Source: Paralithodes platypus
Lineage: Eukaryota; Arthropoda; Malacostraca; Decapoda; Lithodidae
Direction of reading: 5' to 3'
DNA length: 64,000 nt
Assembly: GCA_032716605.1 (NCBI GenBank)
Contig: CM064501.1
Coordinates: 20,907,734-20,971,733, forward strand
Part shown: piece after piece, positions 29,747-39,067 of the stretch
Numbering within the stretch: the stretch's first letter is position 1
How the letters are laid out: every line of letters begins with the position of its first letter
The notes under the pieces: generated by a model
The model's database searches: none
The model's input: only the letters and a program-made list of their open reading frames with translations
Told to the model about the DNA's origin: nothing
Position numbers and translations under genes: made by a program

Positions 29747-32464
29747 ATGTCTAATACATCAGAACACAGTGATGGGTCAGGTCACGATACGGGCTCTGAG
29801 GGAGAAAGACCTGTGGAGTGGCTAGTCGATAGCGAGGAGGGTGCTAGAAGATTTTTAGAGGTGCCCCTTACCGCTGCCAGGGTGTTGAAGCTGAATAAGT
29901 ATGGCTTAAAGTGTGTGGCAGGTCTTCAGGGCCACCAGGGTTTAAGTGGCATGAGGAAAGATCAGCTGAGGGCTTTGATATTGGGTTTAGAAGGGAGATA
30001 CCTGGGTGGAGAGGCAACTGGGGGCCCCGGTCCCCAGCCCTCCCTCCACTCTACCCCCATATCAAACGTCAGGGTGCCTGAATTTAGTACATACCCCCAA
30101 GTTGATGGTCAATGGCAGCGTGGAATTCAATCACAGGGACCCTCTCCATTAAATGCACCTTCCCCTCCTCAAGGGTTGACTCCAGATTTGTTGTTTCGGC
30201 TTGAGATGGCCAAGGTTGAGGCCGCTAGAGCTCAGGTTGAGGCCGCCGAAAGACAGGTTAGTATGCAGGCTGAGGTTGCTAGAGCTCAGGCTGAGGCTGC
30301 AGAGAGAACAGCTATACAAGAGGCTGAACTGCAGGCAGAGTCTACTAGGTATCTGGCTGACAGGGAGCTGGAGAGATCTCGAGTGGAGGTAACAGGGCGA
30401 AATATTGGGGGAGGTAATAGACATCGGGACCAATCATTGTCGCACCTGCTTAAACTAGTTCCTGTGTTCGATGAATTATGTGTGGCTGAGTTTTTTATGC
30501 GATTTGAGAAGTGTCAGGAACACCAGTGGCCTCAGGAAAAGTGGGCAGCATTAGTTTCATCAAGACTCCTAGGAAAGGGGCTAAAAGCGTATGATGCACT
30601 ACCTTTAGAGTCCTGTGTAGTTTATGGTGAGCTAAAGAAGGCTGTGCTACGGGCCTATGAGTTACAACCAGAAACTTACCGCTTGAAGTTTCGGGGTGTT
30701 ACTAAGGGCAAGGATAGTACCTTCCTAGAACACGCCCGGGACTTGTCTGATGCACTACGACATTGGCTGCGTTCTGAGAGGGCAGCTACTTTTGAGGAGT
30801 TGAGTGAGCTGGTTCTCTTGGAGCAGTTCTTTAAGTGCACAGGCGGGGACTTAACATTAAATATAAAGGAAAACAATCCTAGAACTCTCCAGGAGGCAGC
30901 AGAAATGGCTGACCTCCGACTGTCATTAATTCGAGGGTGCGGAGCAGCAGCTAGGAGTGAGTCGGGTGCAAAGGATCGTACCCCTCCCCCTCCCAAGAAT
31001 TTTGATACACATAAATACACAAAACCATCTAGCACTGACAATAAAACTGAACATAAACCAAATACCGTCCCGTATAAGAAGTCTAATGGTACCTCCCACT
31101 CCCAAGGGAAACCAAAGAGTAAAGAGTGCTTCACCTGTCACAAGGAGGGTCACTTTGCAAATGCTTGTCCGAACAAGCCACCAAACAAGGTTGTGTCATT
31201 GGCCCGCAGCATAGGGGTGTCGCCTATATCTTCTGAGTTTGCCAAGGGTAGTTCGTCAGAGGGTGGGACACAGCCTGTGTTCAAGAGTCCGGAAGGCTCG
31301 AACCCTGTCCGCGACGTCTTTGGGGGTCATAGAGGGCATGGTTTTGTGAGGTGGGCTGGCGAAAGGCGAGGAGTTAAGCTATTGCGTGATACGGGGGCTT
31401 CTCAGACCTTGTTAAAGAACTTTACTGGTAGACCGATTAACGCTGCTCGGGTGGTGGTAGTTCAGGGGATCAATGCTACGAAGTCCTACCCGCTGGTGCG
31501 GATGGAGCTGGAGGTGGGTGGTGTGGCGAAGGAGCTGGATGTAGGAATTGTAGAGAACTTGCCTGTTGGAGGCGTCGACCTCCTCCTCGGCAACGACTTT
31601 GCGGTGCCTACTTCTAAGGTTTCACCCTTGGTCGTTGCCGAGAAGGCGGCCGACGTTAGTATGGAGGAACAGGAGTGGGTTGAGAAGTGTAGCGTACAAA
31701 CCATGGCGTGTGTTGTGACGCGTTCTCAGACATCCGGAGCCTTGCAGCCACCACCTCAGTCTGTCAAACCGCGGAGGAAAGGTCACAAGAAAACGGGAAG
31801 TGTTGGTCAATTGGAGAGTTTTGAGCCGGCAGTGTTTCTTGGTGACTCATTATTGGCACCTATGTTAGAGTCTGGAGAGGTCCCGGGGCCTGTCACCGCT
31901 AGTGCAGGTGCAGGGCAGGAAGAGACTCTGCGACAGCATCGTTATGCGCAACGTGAGGAAAGGATGGCTCAGCGGGACATTGGAGGTGGAAATAAATTAT
32001 TTAAGATGAACTTAGATAATCTTGCACCTGCTGATATATGTTCCTTGCAGCTGGAAGATCCTGAAGTCAGGGCGTGTGGTAAAGGTGCTGTCGAACTGGA
32101 GAGCGATGGGGATGCGCAGCCTGGTGATATTTTCTTGTCCGAGGGGATCTTGTATCGGAGACATCAGGATCCCAAGAAAAAGTGGGATGGCGGGTCAGGA
32201 TTAGTGGACCAGTTAGTAGTACCGAGGGTGTGCCGTGAGAGCTTATTGAGATTAGCTCATGATGTGCCTTTGGCAGGGCACCTGGGGGCACGTAAGACGG
32301 AGGCAGCTCTGAGCAAGCTTTTCTGGTGGCCTGGGTTAAAGGCGAGTGTTGTGTCATGGGTGTCACAGTGTCACACTTGTCAAGTTGTTGGGAAACCCAA
32401 TCAGGTCATTCCGAGAGCCCCGTTACAACCCATCCCTTCATTGGGCCGCCCTTCAGCAAAGTAG
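29747..32464 (+). CDS. gag-pol: Gypsy Gag-protease-integrase N-terminus fusion, 905 aa
   Basis: ATG 29747 starts 217 bp after the LTR. Residues ~145-215 are an Ala/Glu/Arg coiled coil. Residues ~234-390 (VPVFDELCVAEFF..., HWLRSERAATFEELSELVLL, then EQF...NPRTLQEAAEMADL) resemble the SCAN domain, which is thought to derive from Gmr1-type Gag. A CCHC knuckle (CFTCHKEGHFANAC) lies at ~461-474. The aspartic protease motif LRDTGASQTLL has its DTG at ~548. After a linker, the integrase HHCC zinc finger is at ~838-876 (H-x7-H...C-x2-C). The frame ends at 32464 through a shift, just before the integrase core, which continues in another frame. Protease leads directly into integrase with no RT between. 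Confidence 0.88.
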   Translation: MSNTSEHSDGSGHDTGSEGERPVEWLVDSEEGARRFLEVPLTAARVLKLNKYGLKCVAGLQGHQGLSGMRKDQLRALILGLEGRYLGGEATGGPGPQPSLHSTPISNVRVPEFSTYPQVDGQWQRGIQSQGPSPLNAPSPPQGLTPDLLFRLEMAKVEAARAQVEAAERQVSMQAEVARAQAEAAERTAIQEAELQAESTRYLADRELERSRVEVTGRNIGGGNRHRDQSLSHLLKLVPVFDELCVAEFFMRFEKCQEHQWPQEKWAALVSSRLLGKGLKAYDALPLESCVVYGELKKAVLRAYELQPETYRLKFRGVTKGKDSTFLEHARDLSDALRHWLRSERAATFEELSELVLLEQFFKCTGGDLTLNIKENNPRTLQEAAEMADLRLSLIRGCGAAARSESGAKDRTPPPPKNFDTHKYTKPSSTDNKTEHKPNTVPYKKSNGTSHSQGKPKSKECFTCHKEGHFANACPNKPPNKVVSLARSIGVSPISSEFAKGSSSEGGTQPVFKSPEGSNPVRDVFGGHRGHGFVRWAGERRGVKLLRDTGASQTLLKNFTGRPINAARVVVVQGINATKSYPLVRMELEVGGVAKELDVGIVENLPVGGVDLLLGNDFAVPTSKVSPLVVAEKAADVSMEEQEWVEKCSVQTMACVVTRSQTSGALQPPPQSVKPRRKGHKKTGSVGQLESFEPAVFLGDSLLAPMLESGEVPGPVTASAGAGQEETLRQHRYAQREERMAQRDIGGGNKLFKMNLDNLAPADICSLQLEDPEVRACGKGAVELESDGDAQPGDIFLSEGILYRRHQDPKKKWDGGSGLVDQLVVPRVCRESLLRLAHDVPLAGHLGARKTEAALSKLFWWPGLKASVVSWVSQCHTCQVVGKPNQVIPRAPLQPIPSLGRPSAK

Positions 32465-33300
32465 TTATCGATATGGTTGGCCCATTGCCCCCCACTAGTG
32501 CCGGCAATACATTTTTACTAACTGTAGTGGATGTAGCAACACGGTATCCAGATGCTTACCCCATGCGCAACGGGATGGCTAAGACTGTTGTCAAAAACCT
32601 ACTTGTCTATTTCTCTCGTTATGGCTACCCTCAGGAGATCCAGTCTGATCAGGGATCCAATTTTACTTCTGCTCTGTTTAAGCAGACCATGCAGCAACAT
32701 GGGATAGTGTCTGTGGTGTCATCTGCCTACCATCCCGAGAGTCAGGGAGTTTTGGAAAGGTGGCACTCGACTCTCAAGAGTATGTTGCGGTGTTATTGCA
32801 TGGAAAATGGGAAGGACTGGGATCTAGGTCTCCCATAGGTTTTATTTGCTGCGAGAGAAGTACCTGGGGAGAGCTTGGGATTTAGCCCGAACGAGTTGGT
32901 TTTTGGACACAAGGTCACGGGGCCCCTCCACATAGTCAAGGAGATCTGGGAGGGAGTCACAAAGCCATGCTCGCTTCTAAAGTATGTTGTTGAGAGCCGT
33001 GAGAGAATGCTAAAGAGCCTGGAGGTAGCAGGTCGGAACCTTAAGAGTTCACAAGCTCAGATGAAGGACAGATACGACCAGAAGGTGAAGCTGAGGGAGT
33101 TTGAAGTAGATCAGGAGGTACTGATACTACTGCCTCTGGTGGGACACCCCTTGTCTGCCAAGTATTCTAGTCCGTATCGGGTTGTAAGGAAGGTTTCTGA
33201 TCTCGACTATTTAGTAGCTACTCCTGATCGTAAGAAAAAGAACCAACTTTGCCATGTAAATCTGATGAAAGAGTATGTGAGGCGCCCCTCCGAGCCTCTC
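32443..33300 (+). pseudogene. pol: Gypsy integrase core and C-terminal domain
   Basis: The core continues from the zinc finger in the frame of 32326-32838. DDE residues: Asp at 32470 (VIDMVG), Asp at 32647 (SDQGSNFTS) and Glu at 32755 (VLERWH). The frame is cut by TAG at 32836-32838 and reopens in the same frame (FSPNELVFGH...), so this is one nonsense change. The C-terminal domain (DRYDQKVKL..., YSSPYRVVRKV, LCHVNLMKEY) ends near 33290. A one-base frame change near 32450 separates it from the upstream 905-aa frame. Integrase inserts element cDNA into the host genome. Confidence 0.85.
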
Positions 33301-34845
33301 ACTGTCCCGGTGTTGATCTGCAGCGATCGTAGTGGAGAAGGAGGAAGGGACAGTCAAGCTGCGGGGGAGGATAATCGGGATTGCCATGTTTCCGCGGATC
33401 AGTGGGCGGGGAATTCTAGACAAGTGGCTCACGAGTTGATATTGCACCTGCCTGAGCAACAGCGTGTAGCTGTGCAGCACTTGTTTGATTCAAACCCAGC
33501 TGTTTTCGCGGAGCATCCTGGCCTCACTACTCAAGCGGTGCACGATGTCGATGTTGGGGACCACCCGCCTTTTAAATCAGTGCCATACCGTGTTCCCCCT
33601 ATTAAATTACCAGCACTTAGGGAAGAGCTGGATTATATGCTGAAACGTGGGCTGATTTCTGAGGGTGCAGTAAAGTGGACTTCCCCAGTCACATTGCAGC
33701 CCAAACCAGATGGCAAGGTGCGGTTTTGTATAGATTTCCGCAGGTTGAATGGTTTAACCCCCCCAAAATTAATGCCTACCCTCTCCCTCGTGTGGACGAC
33801 AGTGTGGATAAGATAGGAAAAGCCAAGTTCCTCACTAAGATAGACCTTGTTAAGGGTTTAAGGGATATTGGCAAGTGCCCTTCTCTGAGCGAGCGCCAGA
33901 GGTGTGTGGGTTTGTGGTGGACGGTGCCACATATCGTTGCCATGTTATGCCATACGGGCTGAAAAATGCCCCTGCAACGTTTCAGAAATTAATGAACGAC
34001 ATTGTAGCCAACATTCCCAACTGTACGGTGTACCTAGATGATGTCATAATATACGACGATGATTTTAACAGTCACTGTGCTCACATCGGACAGCTTTTTA
34101 ATAAACTGAATGAAGCAGGTTTGGTGGTAAACCTGGGTAAGTGCAATTTTGTCAAAGCCACAGTTTTGTACCTGGGGTTCGAGGTGGGGATGGGTCAGGT
34201 GTGCCCTCCACAGACAAAGATCAAAGCCATCGATCAGTTTCCCCAGCCTACGACTAAGAAACAAATCATGCGGTTTCTAGGTATGATAGGCTATTATCGT
34301 CGCTTCATCAAAGGCTATTCGACTGTACTTGCACCTTTAACTGACTTATTATCTAAGGACAAGAAGTTACGGTGGGTTCCTGAGTGTGCAGAGGCGTTTT
34401 CCTTGGTGAAACACCTGTTATGTACCCACCCCATACTCAGGGCCCCGGACTTCAGCAGACCTTTTCAGCTGGCGACTGATGCCAGTGGCGTAGGGGCTGG
34501 GGCTGTCTTGTTACAGACAGATGATGAAGGTATCGAACATCCAGTGAGTTTTTACAGTAAAAAATTCAATAGTGCACAAAGGAATTACTCTGTAATTGTA
34601 AAAGAACTCCTGGCGATAGTGCTGGCGCTCAGGCACTTCGATGTATATGTTCCTGCTTTCGGACCAGTCGTAGTGGTTTATACGATCATCACCCTCTGAA
34701 ATTCTTGAATCAGTTTCATAACCGGAATATGAGGCTGACCAGGTGGTCACTCATGCTTCAGGAGTATAATTTGGACATACGCCATATTGCCGGTTCTGAT
34801 AACGTGATAGCGGATTGTCTATCAAGGGTGGATGATGTTGGTTAG
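33300..34845 (+). pseudogene. pol: Gypsy reverse transcriptase-RNase H, frameshifted
   Basis: RT begins after the integrase: HDVDVGDHPPFKSVPYRV, LRE-LDYML-RGLI, WTSPVTLQPKPDGKVRFCIDFR. The frame shifts near 33760 (next to a C run) and again near 33868. MPYGLKNAPATFQKLM and the catalytic YLDDVIIY (near 34031) are intact, followed by FLGMIGYYRRFIKGYS. RNase H has TDASGVGAGAVL and KELLAIVLALRHF. A one-base loss near 34683 shifts the frame before its last part (HHPLKFL..., NVIADCLSR), which ends at stop 34843-34845. Four lesions make pol non-functional in this copy. Confidence 0.88.
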
Positions 34846-35163
34846 ACTGCCACAGGATTGAGGGTTGAGTGTGGAGGAAAATAGGCTGTCACTGTAGTTC
34901 AGCCGAAAAAAACAAATTAAAAAAAGCAAAAACCTTATTAAAACTCTTTGTTTTTTATAACGTGTAGAATTTTGTATAAGATGTTGTAGCAGTATCTAAG
35001 TTGAATGTTTTCGCTTATTGTCGCTGAGTTAGTTGAACTTGCTCGGTGGAGCGCAACAGTCTTTATTTTTTGTTTCATATATGGTGCCTTGTGTCGCAAC
35101 AGTGTGTGGTACTATGAGAAGTTTTCTGTTAGATATGAAGAACTTAGTCAAGGGTCTTATATC
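34846..35163 (+). other. 3' non-coding segment of gypsy element
   Basis: About 320 bp between the pol stop and the polypurine tract. No open frame of note. Confidence 0.6.
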
Positions 35164-35173
35164 TTGGGGAAGG
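35164..35173 (+). promoter_or_regulatory. Polypurine tract
   Basis: TTGGGGAAGG directly abuts the 3' LTR start at 35174, the position of the plus-strand primer in LTR elements. A near-identical TGGGGGAGG precedes the third LTR at 43219. Confidence 0.75.
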
Positions 35174-37056
35174 TGTGACGCTTCTGCATAGTAACCACGT
35201 GCGGGCATGCGCACGCGTCGGCTGCCCAGCCGTTTAGAAACCGGCTGGTGGTAGCCGGCCGGCAGGCTTTCCCTTAGTATATATCCTACGACAATGTAAC
35301 TAATGTCTGGGATATTCTTATGTTGTTTCACAGCTTGAAGCTGCCCTTATTCTTAACCAACGCATCTTAGTATATTTTATTCTCGATAGTTGATTGTTTC
35401 ATTATAATATATAAGATGTAAGTCTAGTGAGAGCGGGAAGAGACGAGCGGGAGAGAAAGACCGACTTGGGACGTTGCTTCGCGCGGAGAGTCCAGCTTGG
35501 GACGAGCCTGAAGCGCTGCCACATGCATTTGATTACAACGTTAGGCTTAGTTTCGACTCACGCACGGGGTAGAGGATTTTGACCAGGCAACTGTGTTGAG
35601 TGTTGCCAAGCCTGGGATGTATTCTGCATGCCTAGAGGGGGGTCCAGACAGATTCAAGACTCAGAGCTCACCTCATTGTCGTACCCTTCGGAACCCCTTG
35701 ATATCTATCCCTCTCAACCCCACTTAGAAACGTTCTCTCTTACTTTGTATACCTTCTTTTCACTACTTCACCAATCTATTTAATTATCCCATCCCCTTGA
35801 TAGACCTTATATCTATTATTGTATTAACAACGAGCTCTCAGATAACTAGATAGGATTTTGGGCCTTATGCAGGGATGTAATTGTTAATGAGACCTAGGAA
35901 GCTTTTTTGTTGTCTCATATTTGGTGGTTTCATGCTTGCTAGTGTGTTCTTGTGTCAGGTTAGCAGGGGTTAGACCGGAGGGGAGGCTTTTTGCGATCCT
36001 TTAAGTAAAGTCTGCTGGTGCGAGTCCCGTGGACCCGCACGACTTTACTAGGATACCCGTGGGAGTCTGGGGGCATTTTCTTGTCTGTGTCCCTGTGTGT
36101 CTAGCGTTGTGTTGTGTGAGGGCCATTGCCTAGTCCACTCAGCACTGCGCTAGCACGTCTTGCTTTTGTTTTAGGGTCGCCAGGAGAGAGTCAGATACTT
36201 GCGATCTGAGTCTCTCAAGAGAGTAATTTGGCGCACCGACCTGGGAACGTCCCTAGGCTAGAGCAGGTGGCTCAGCCCGGGTATCCGAAGCCTATATCCT
36301 TCCGGCTAGACCTCTGCCACCTGGCAGATTAACAGCTAGGGGTTTATTATCTCTGTATGCTTGTTATTGTGCCACATTTTACCGTTTTTGTGACCATTGT
36401 GAGTCAGAGTGTGGCTTAGAGACTCTGTCCGAGCAGGCTTGCCTGACTAAGAGTGAGAAGCACACCTGTATGTGGTTATGTTGCGAGTTGCTGCCTTTAT
36501 TTAATTATACCTATGCCATTATACACTGTAGGTCCTATCACTAGTATTTATTCCTGCTTATGAGTTAAGAGTTCTCTAAATCCGTAACGTACTTTCTTTG
36601 CTAAGCATCAGATCCTACAGTAGCCGCATGCAGTTTAGAAACCCGCATCTTGTCTACCTGTACGATGTTTTGAGGACTGTTTGCTTTCACCTTCTTTCAC
36701 GCAGGGGTGATTAGTTGTATTAATTAACGTAACGTTAAATGTGCTTTCTTCTAGTTTGTTATTAAATTGTTTCTGCAATTTAATTCCGTTATCTACCTTT
36801 TCCTTGAAGCTTTAAGTCAACTTAATTGTGTGATCTTTTATATAGCCTGCTTGACTATCAGCAGTCTATAGTGCGTGCACCCTGTAACCGAGTCACAGGA
36901 TACCTCGTTGTCCAGGCAGGACTCTTGACGGTTTAGGGTGGTTTGTTGCCTGGGTTTATAGATAAGGGTTGGATCTAGCGTTTTCCGTTGTTGCTTGTTG
37001 CCGCATACCTAGTCCAATAGAAAGAGCCCAGTGTTTATATATCCCAGGACGTAACA
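35174..37056 (+). repeat. 3' LTR of gypsy element
   Basis: 1883 bp, same ends as the 5' LTR, followed by the GGTA target duplication at 37057-37060. Confidence 0.95.
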
Positions 37057-38758
37057 GGTATAAATATCATCTTTGCACTTTTAAAGCACTTAGGAAAATA
37101 TTCTGCAGAGAGACATGCATCAAATACCTGTATAATACCGGTGGTCATATTAATCGGCAGATTCATTATAATTTTCTTCGTCAAACCTGATATTCCTGGT
37201 GTATTCTCTTTGAATATTCGTAGATGGTGGTAGAATTCACCCTCTGTCACTCTTCCTATCTCATTAAGTCTGTGGACGTCAGTTTTATTATATGGATGAA
37301 TCCTGTCTTGCTTGTCTTGCATCCACTCTGTAATTCTTTCCTCGTGTTCCTCATCAAACTCTTCGTTTTCTTCCTCTGTAATCCTGAATATATTACTCCA
37401 CTCCCTTCTGAATGCTTCCTCAATATCTGTGTCTTCTGTTAATTCTATTCCATTATGATTCTTTATATGCGGAACTGGTGCTTCACTTTCCCCCGTCATT
37501 TTCTTTATGCTTTTCCAAAACTCCTTTGAGTCCTTGGTTATGTTCTGTTCATCCAATAATGAATCCCACTTTTCCCTTTCTGTTTTTATGCACTCAGTTT
37601 GTAATTGTCTTTGTATTAGATGAATTAAGTTAATCACTCTATGGTTTGATCCAAAGTTATATATATGTTGCATTTGTTGGTTGAATATTGTTTGTAGTAG
37701 TCTAATATTGTTGTTTTATTTATCATGAGGTAAGTTGCGATAGTGATTTTTTTGGTATTTTGTGTTCTACTGCTCTTTTTATTGTCTGTGCGATTATCTC
37801 CATTTCGCTATCTATCACAGCTGTCTCTCTATCATTTAGGTGCGGTACTTCGTAGCTGGAGAGTTCACTTTGATAGTCTTCCCAATTAGCTCTACTCATT
37901 AAATATCTAGGTTTTACTGGTATTTGTATGGGACTGGTTGATATGGTCATTATTATAGGAATGTGGTCACTGGTTGTGAGTGGTCCCTCTTCTATAAAAT
38001 AGTTATATAATGCTTTATTATTGGTAAATTTTTTGTCAGGATTTGTAAGTGAGTTGTTCCCTATAAAAGTAGGAAAGTTAGGTCCCAAGTGCATAAGTCT
38101 TCCAGCATCGACTAAAGTATGCAATGATGTCCCTACTACATTATTGTTATTATTGCCAAATATTCTATGTTTACAATTAAAATCACCGAGTATGTATGTA
38201 GGTTGATTGTAGTTTGTTAGATTGATAATGTCGTTGAATGGAAGTGTTTTCTTGCAGCCCCGCCAACCTCCCTTTATACCCTTCCCTCATGGCCCGGAGC
38301 CCTGTGATTGGTCGAGCTGCACACCTGGGAGTAGCTTGCCCAGCCCTCTCGCTTTAAAGTTCTCATTTCTTCTCCTCTTGCTTTATTCCATCTTCATAAT
38401 ATTCTCCTGGAAGCTTGTTGGAGATGTCCTGTAGTGGCTGATGGGAGTGAGAAGGTTGCACCATTGTAATAGGACATCTGCGACCAGGATAGAATATACG
38501 TGTGCGAACTGGGAGCGGATTAAGCGGCGAGCGTTTAAAGGGAGATACAGCTGGCTCAAGTTGTTGCATCATAGGAGGCCATTGATTGGTCGAGACCAAG
38601 GGTGTGGTAGGAGTCTTTTTGTGACCAGATTTAAAGGTTAAACCTTGCCTCTCCACCTGAACTAATCCCGCCCCCTGATAGGCGGACGGCATTTCTCCTT
38701 TAATGGGAATAAATTTGTGAAGTGATAAACAACAAACAAAATCGAATAACCACAACAT
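37057..38758 (-). pseudogene. Jockey-like LINE copy B: ORF1 N-terminus, endonuclease C-part, RT N-part
   Basis: On the minus strand, 38758-38363 encodes the ORF1 N-terminus (PSAYQGAG..., PLQDISNKLPGEYY), matching copy A. The zinc-knuckle half and the endonuclease N-terminus are missing: the sequence jumps near 38230 into LGDFNCKHRIFG, then GPNFPTFIG and TTSDHIPIIMTIS (endonuclease GDFN and SDH motifs intact). 37673-37057 covers the pre-RT region (KEFWKSIKKMTG, PGISGLTKKIIM, AEYFPKCFKSAKM) up to the gypsy junction, where it continues at 27646. This copy therefore had an internal deletion before or besides the gypsy insertion. Confidence 0.85.
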
Positions 38759-39067
38759 AATTTGTTATAAATGGAAAATTAGTTAATAACAGTAAGCATA
38801 TTGCAGATACTTTTAATAATGTTTACCTCAAGTAGTGGTAACAACTTTCCCTTCATAATTGCTGAGGGGCACAGGGCCTTGGGTGGGGCTTTGGTGTCCC
38901 GGGCGTTTCTGCGCCCTCCTCAGCTCCTCGCGTGGGAACGGCTTCGGTCACCTGGGCTTTCTTAGTGGTAAACAGGGAGGGTTCTGTGGGGGCCATAAGG
39001 CCTTGGCCTTGCTCGGAACCTTGGGACTGTTCGGTCAGACAGCCTGGGGAACAACAACGACAACTTA
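38759..39067. other. Unassigned spacer
   Basis: About 300 bp between two LINE fragments. Open frames exist on both strands (e.g. 38853-39089 minus, Pro/Glu/Gly-rich), but I recognise nothing in them. Confidence 0.35.

Larger units (their letters stand above)
27647..37056 (+). mobile_element. Complete gypsy (Gmr1-like) LTR retrotransposon
   Basis: Two 1883-bp LTRs (27647-29529, 35174-37056) begin TGTGACGC and end GTAACA. A 4-bp duplication, GGTA, flanks the element (27643-27646 and 37057-37060). A primer-binding site follows the 5' LTR, and a polypurine tract (35164-35173) precedes the 3' LTR. The internal coding order is Gag, protease, integrase, RT, RNase H, with integrase before RT. That order is known from the Gmr1 lineage of Ty3/gypsy elements. 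The pol region has at least four frameshifts and one stop, so the copy is defective. Confidence 0.92.

Noticed and set aside
32440..32470. Frame change between Gag-PR and integrase core considered as programmed frameshifting
   Set aside because: It falls inside the integrase domain, between zinc finger and core, where a programmed shift would be unusual. Other one-base lesions downstream make mutation more likely.
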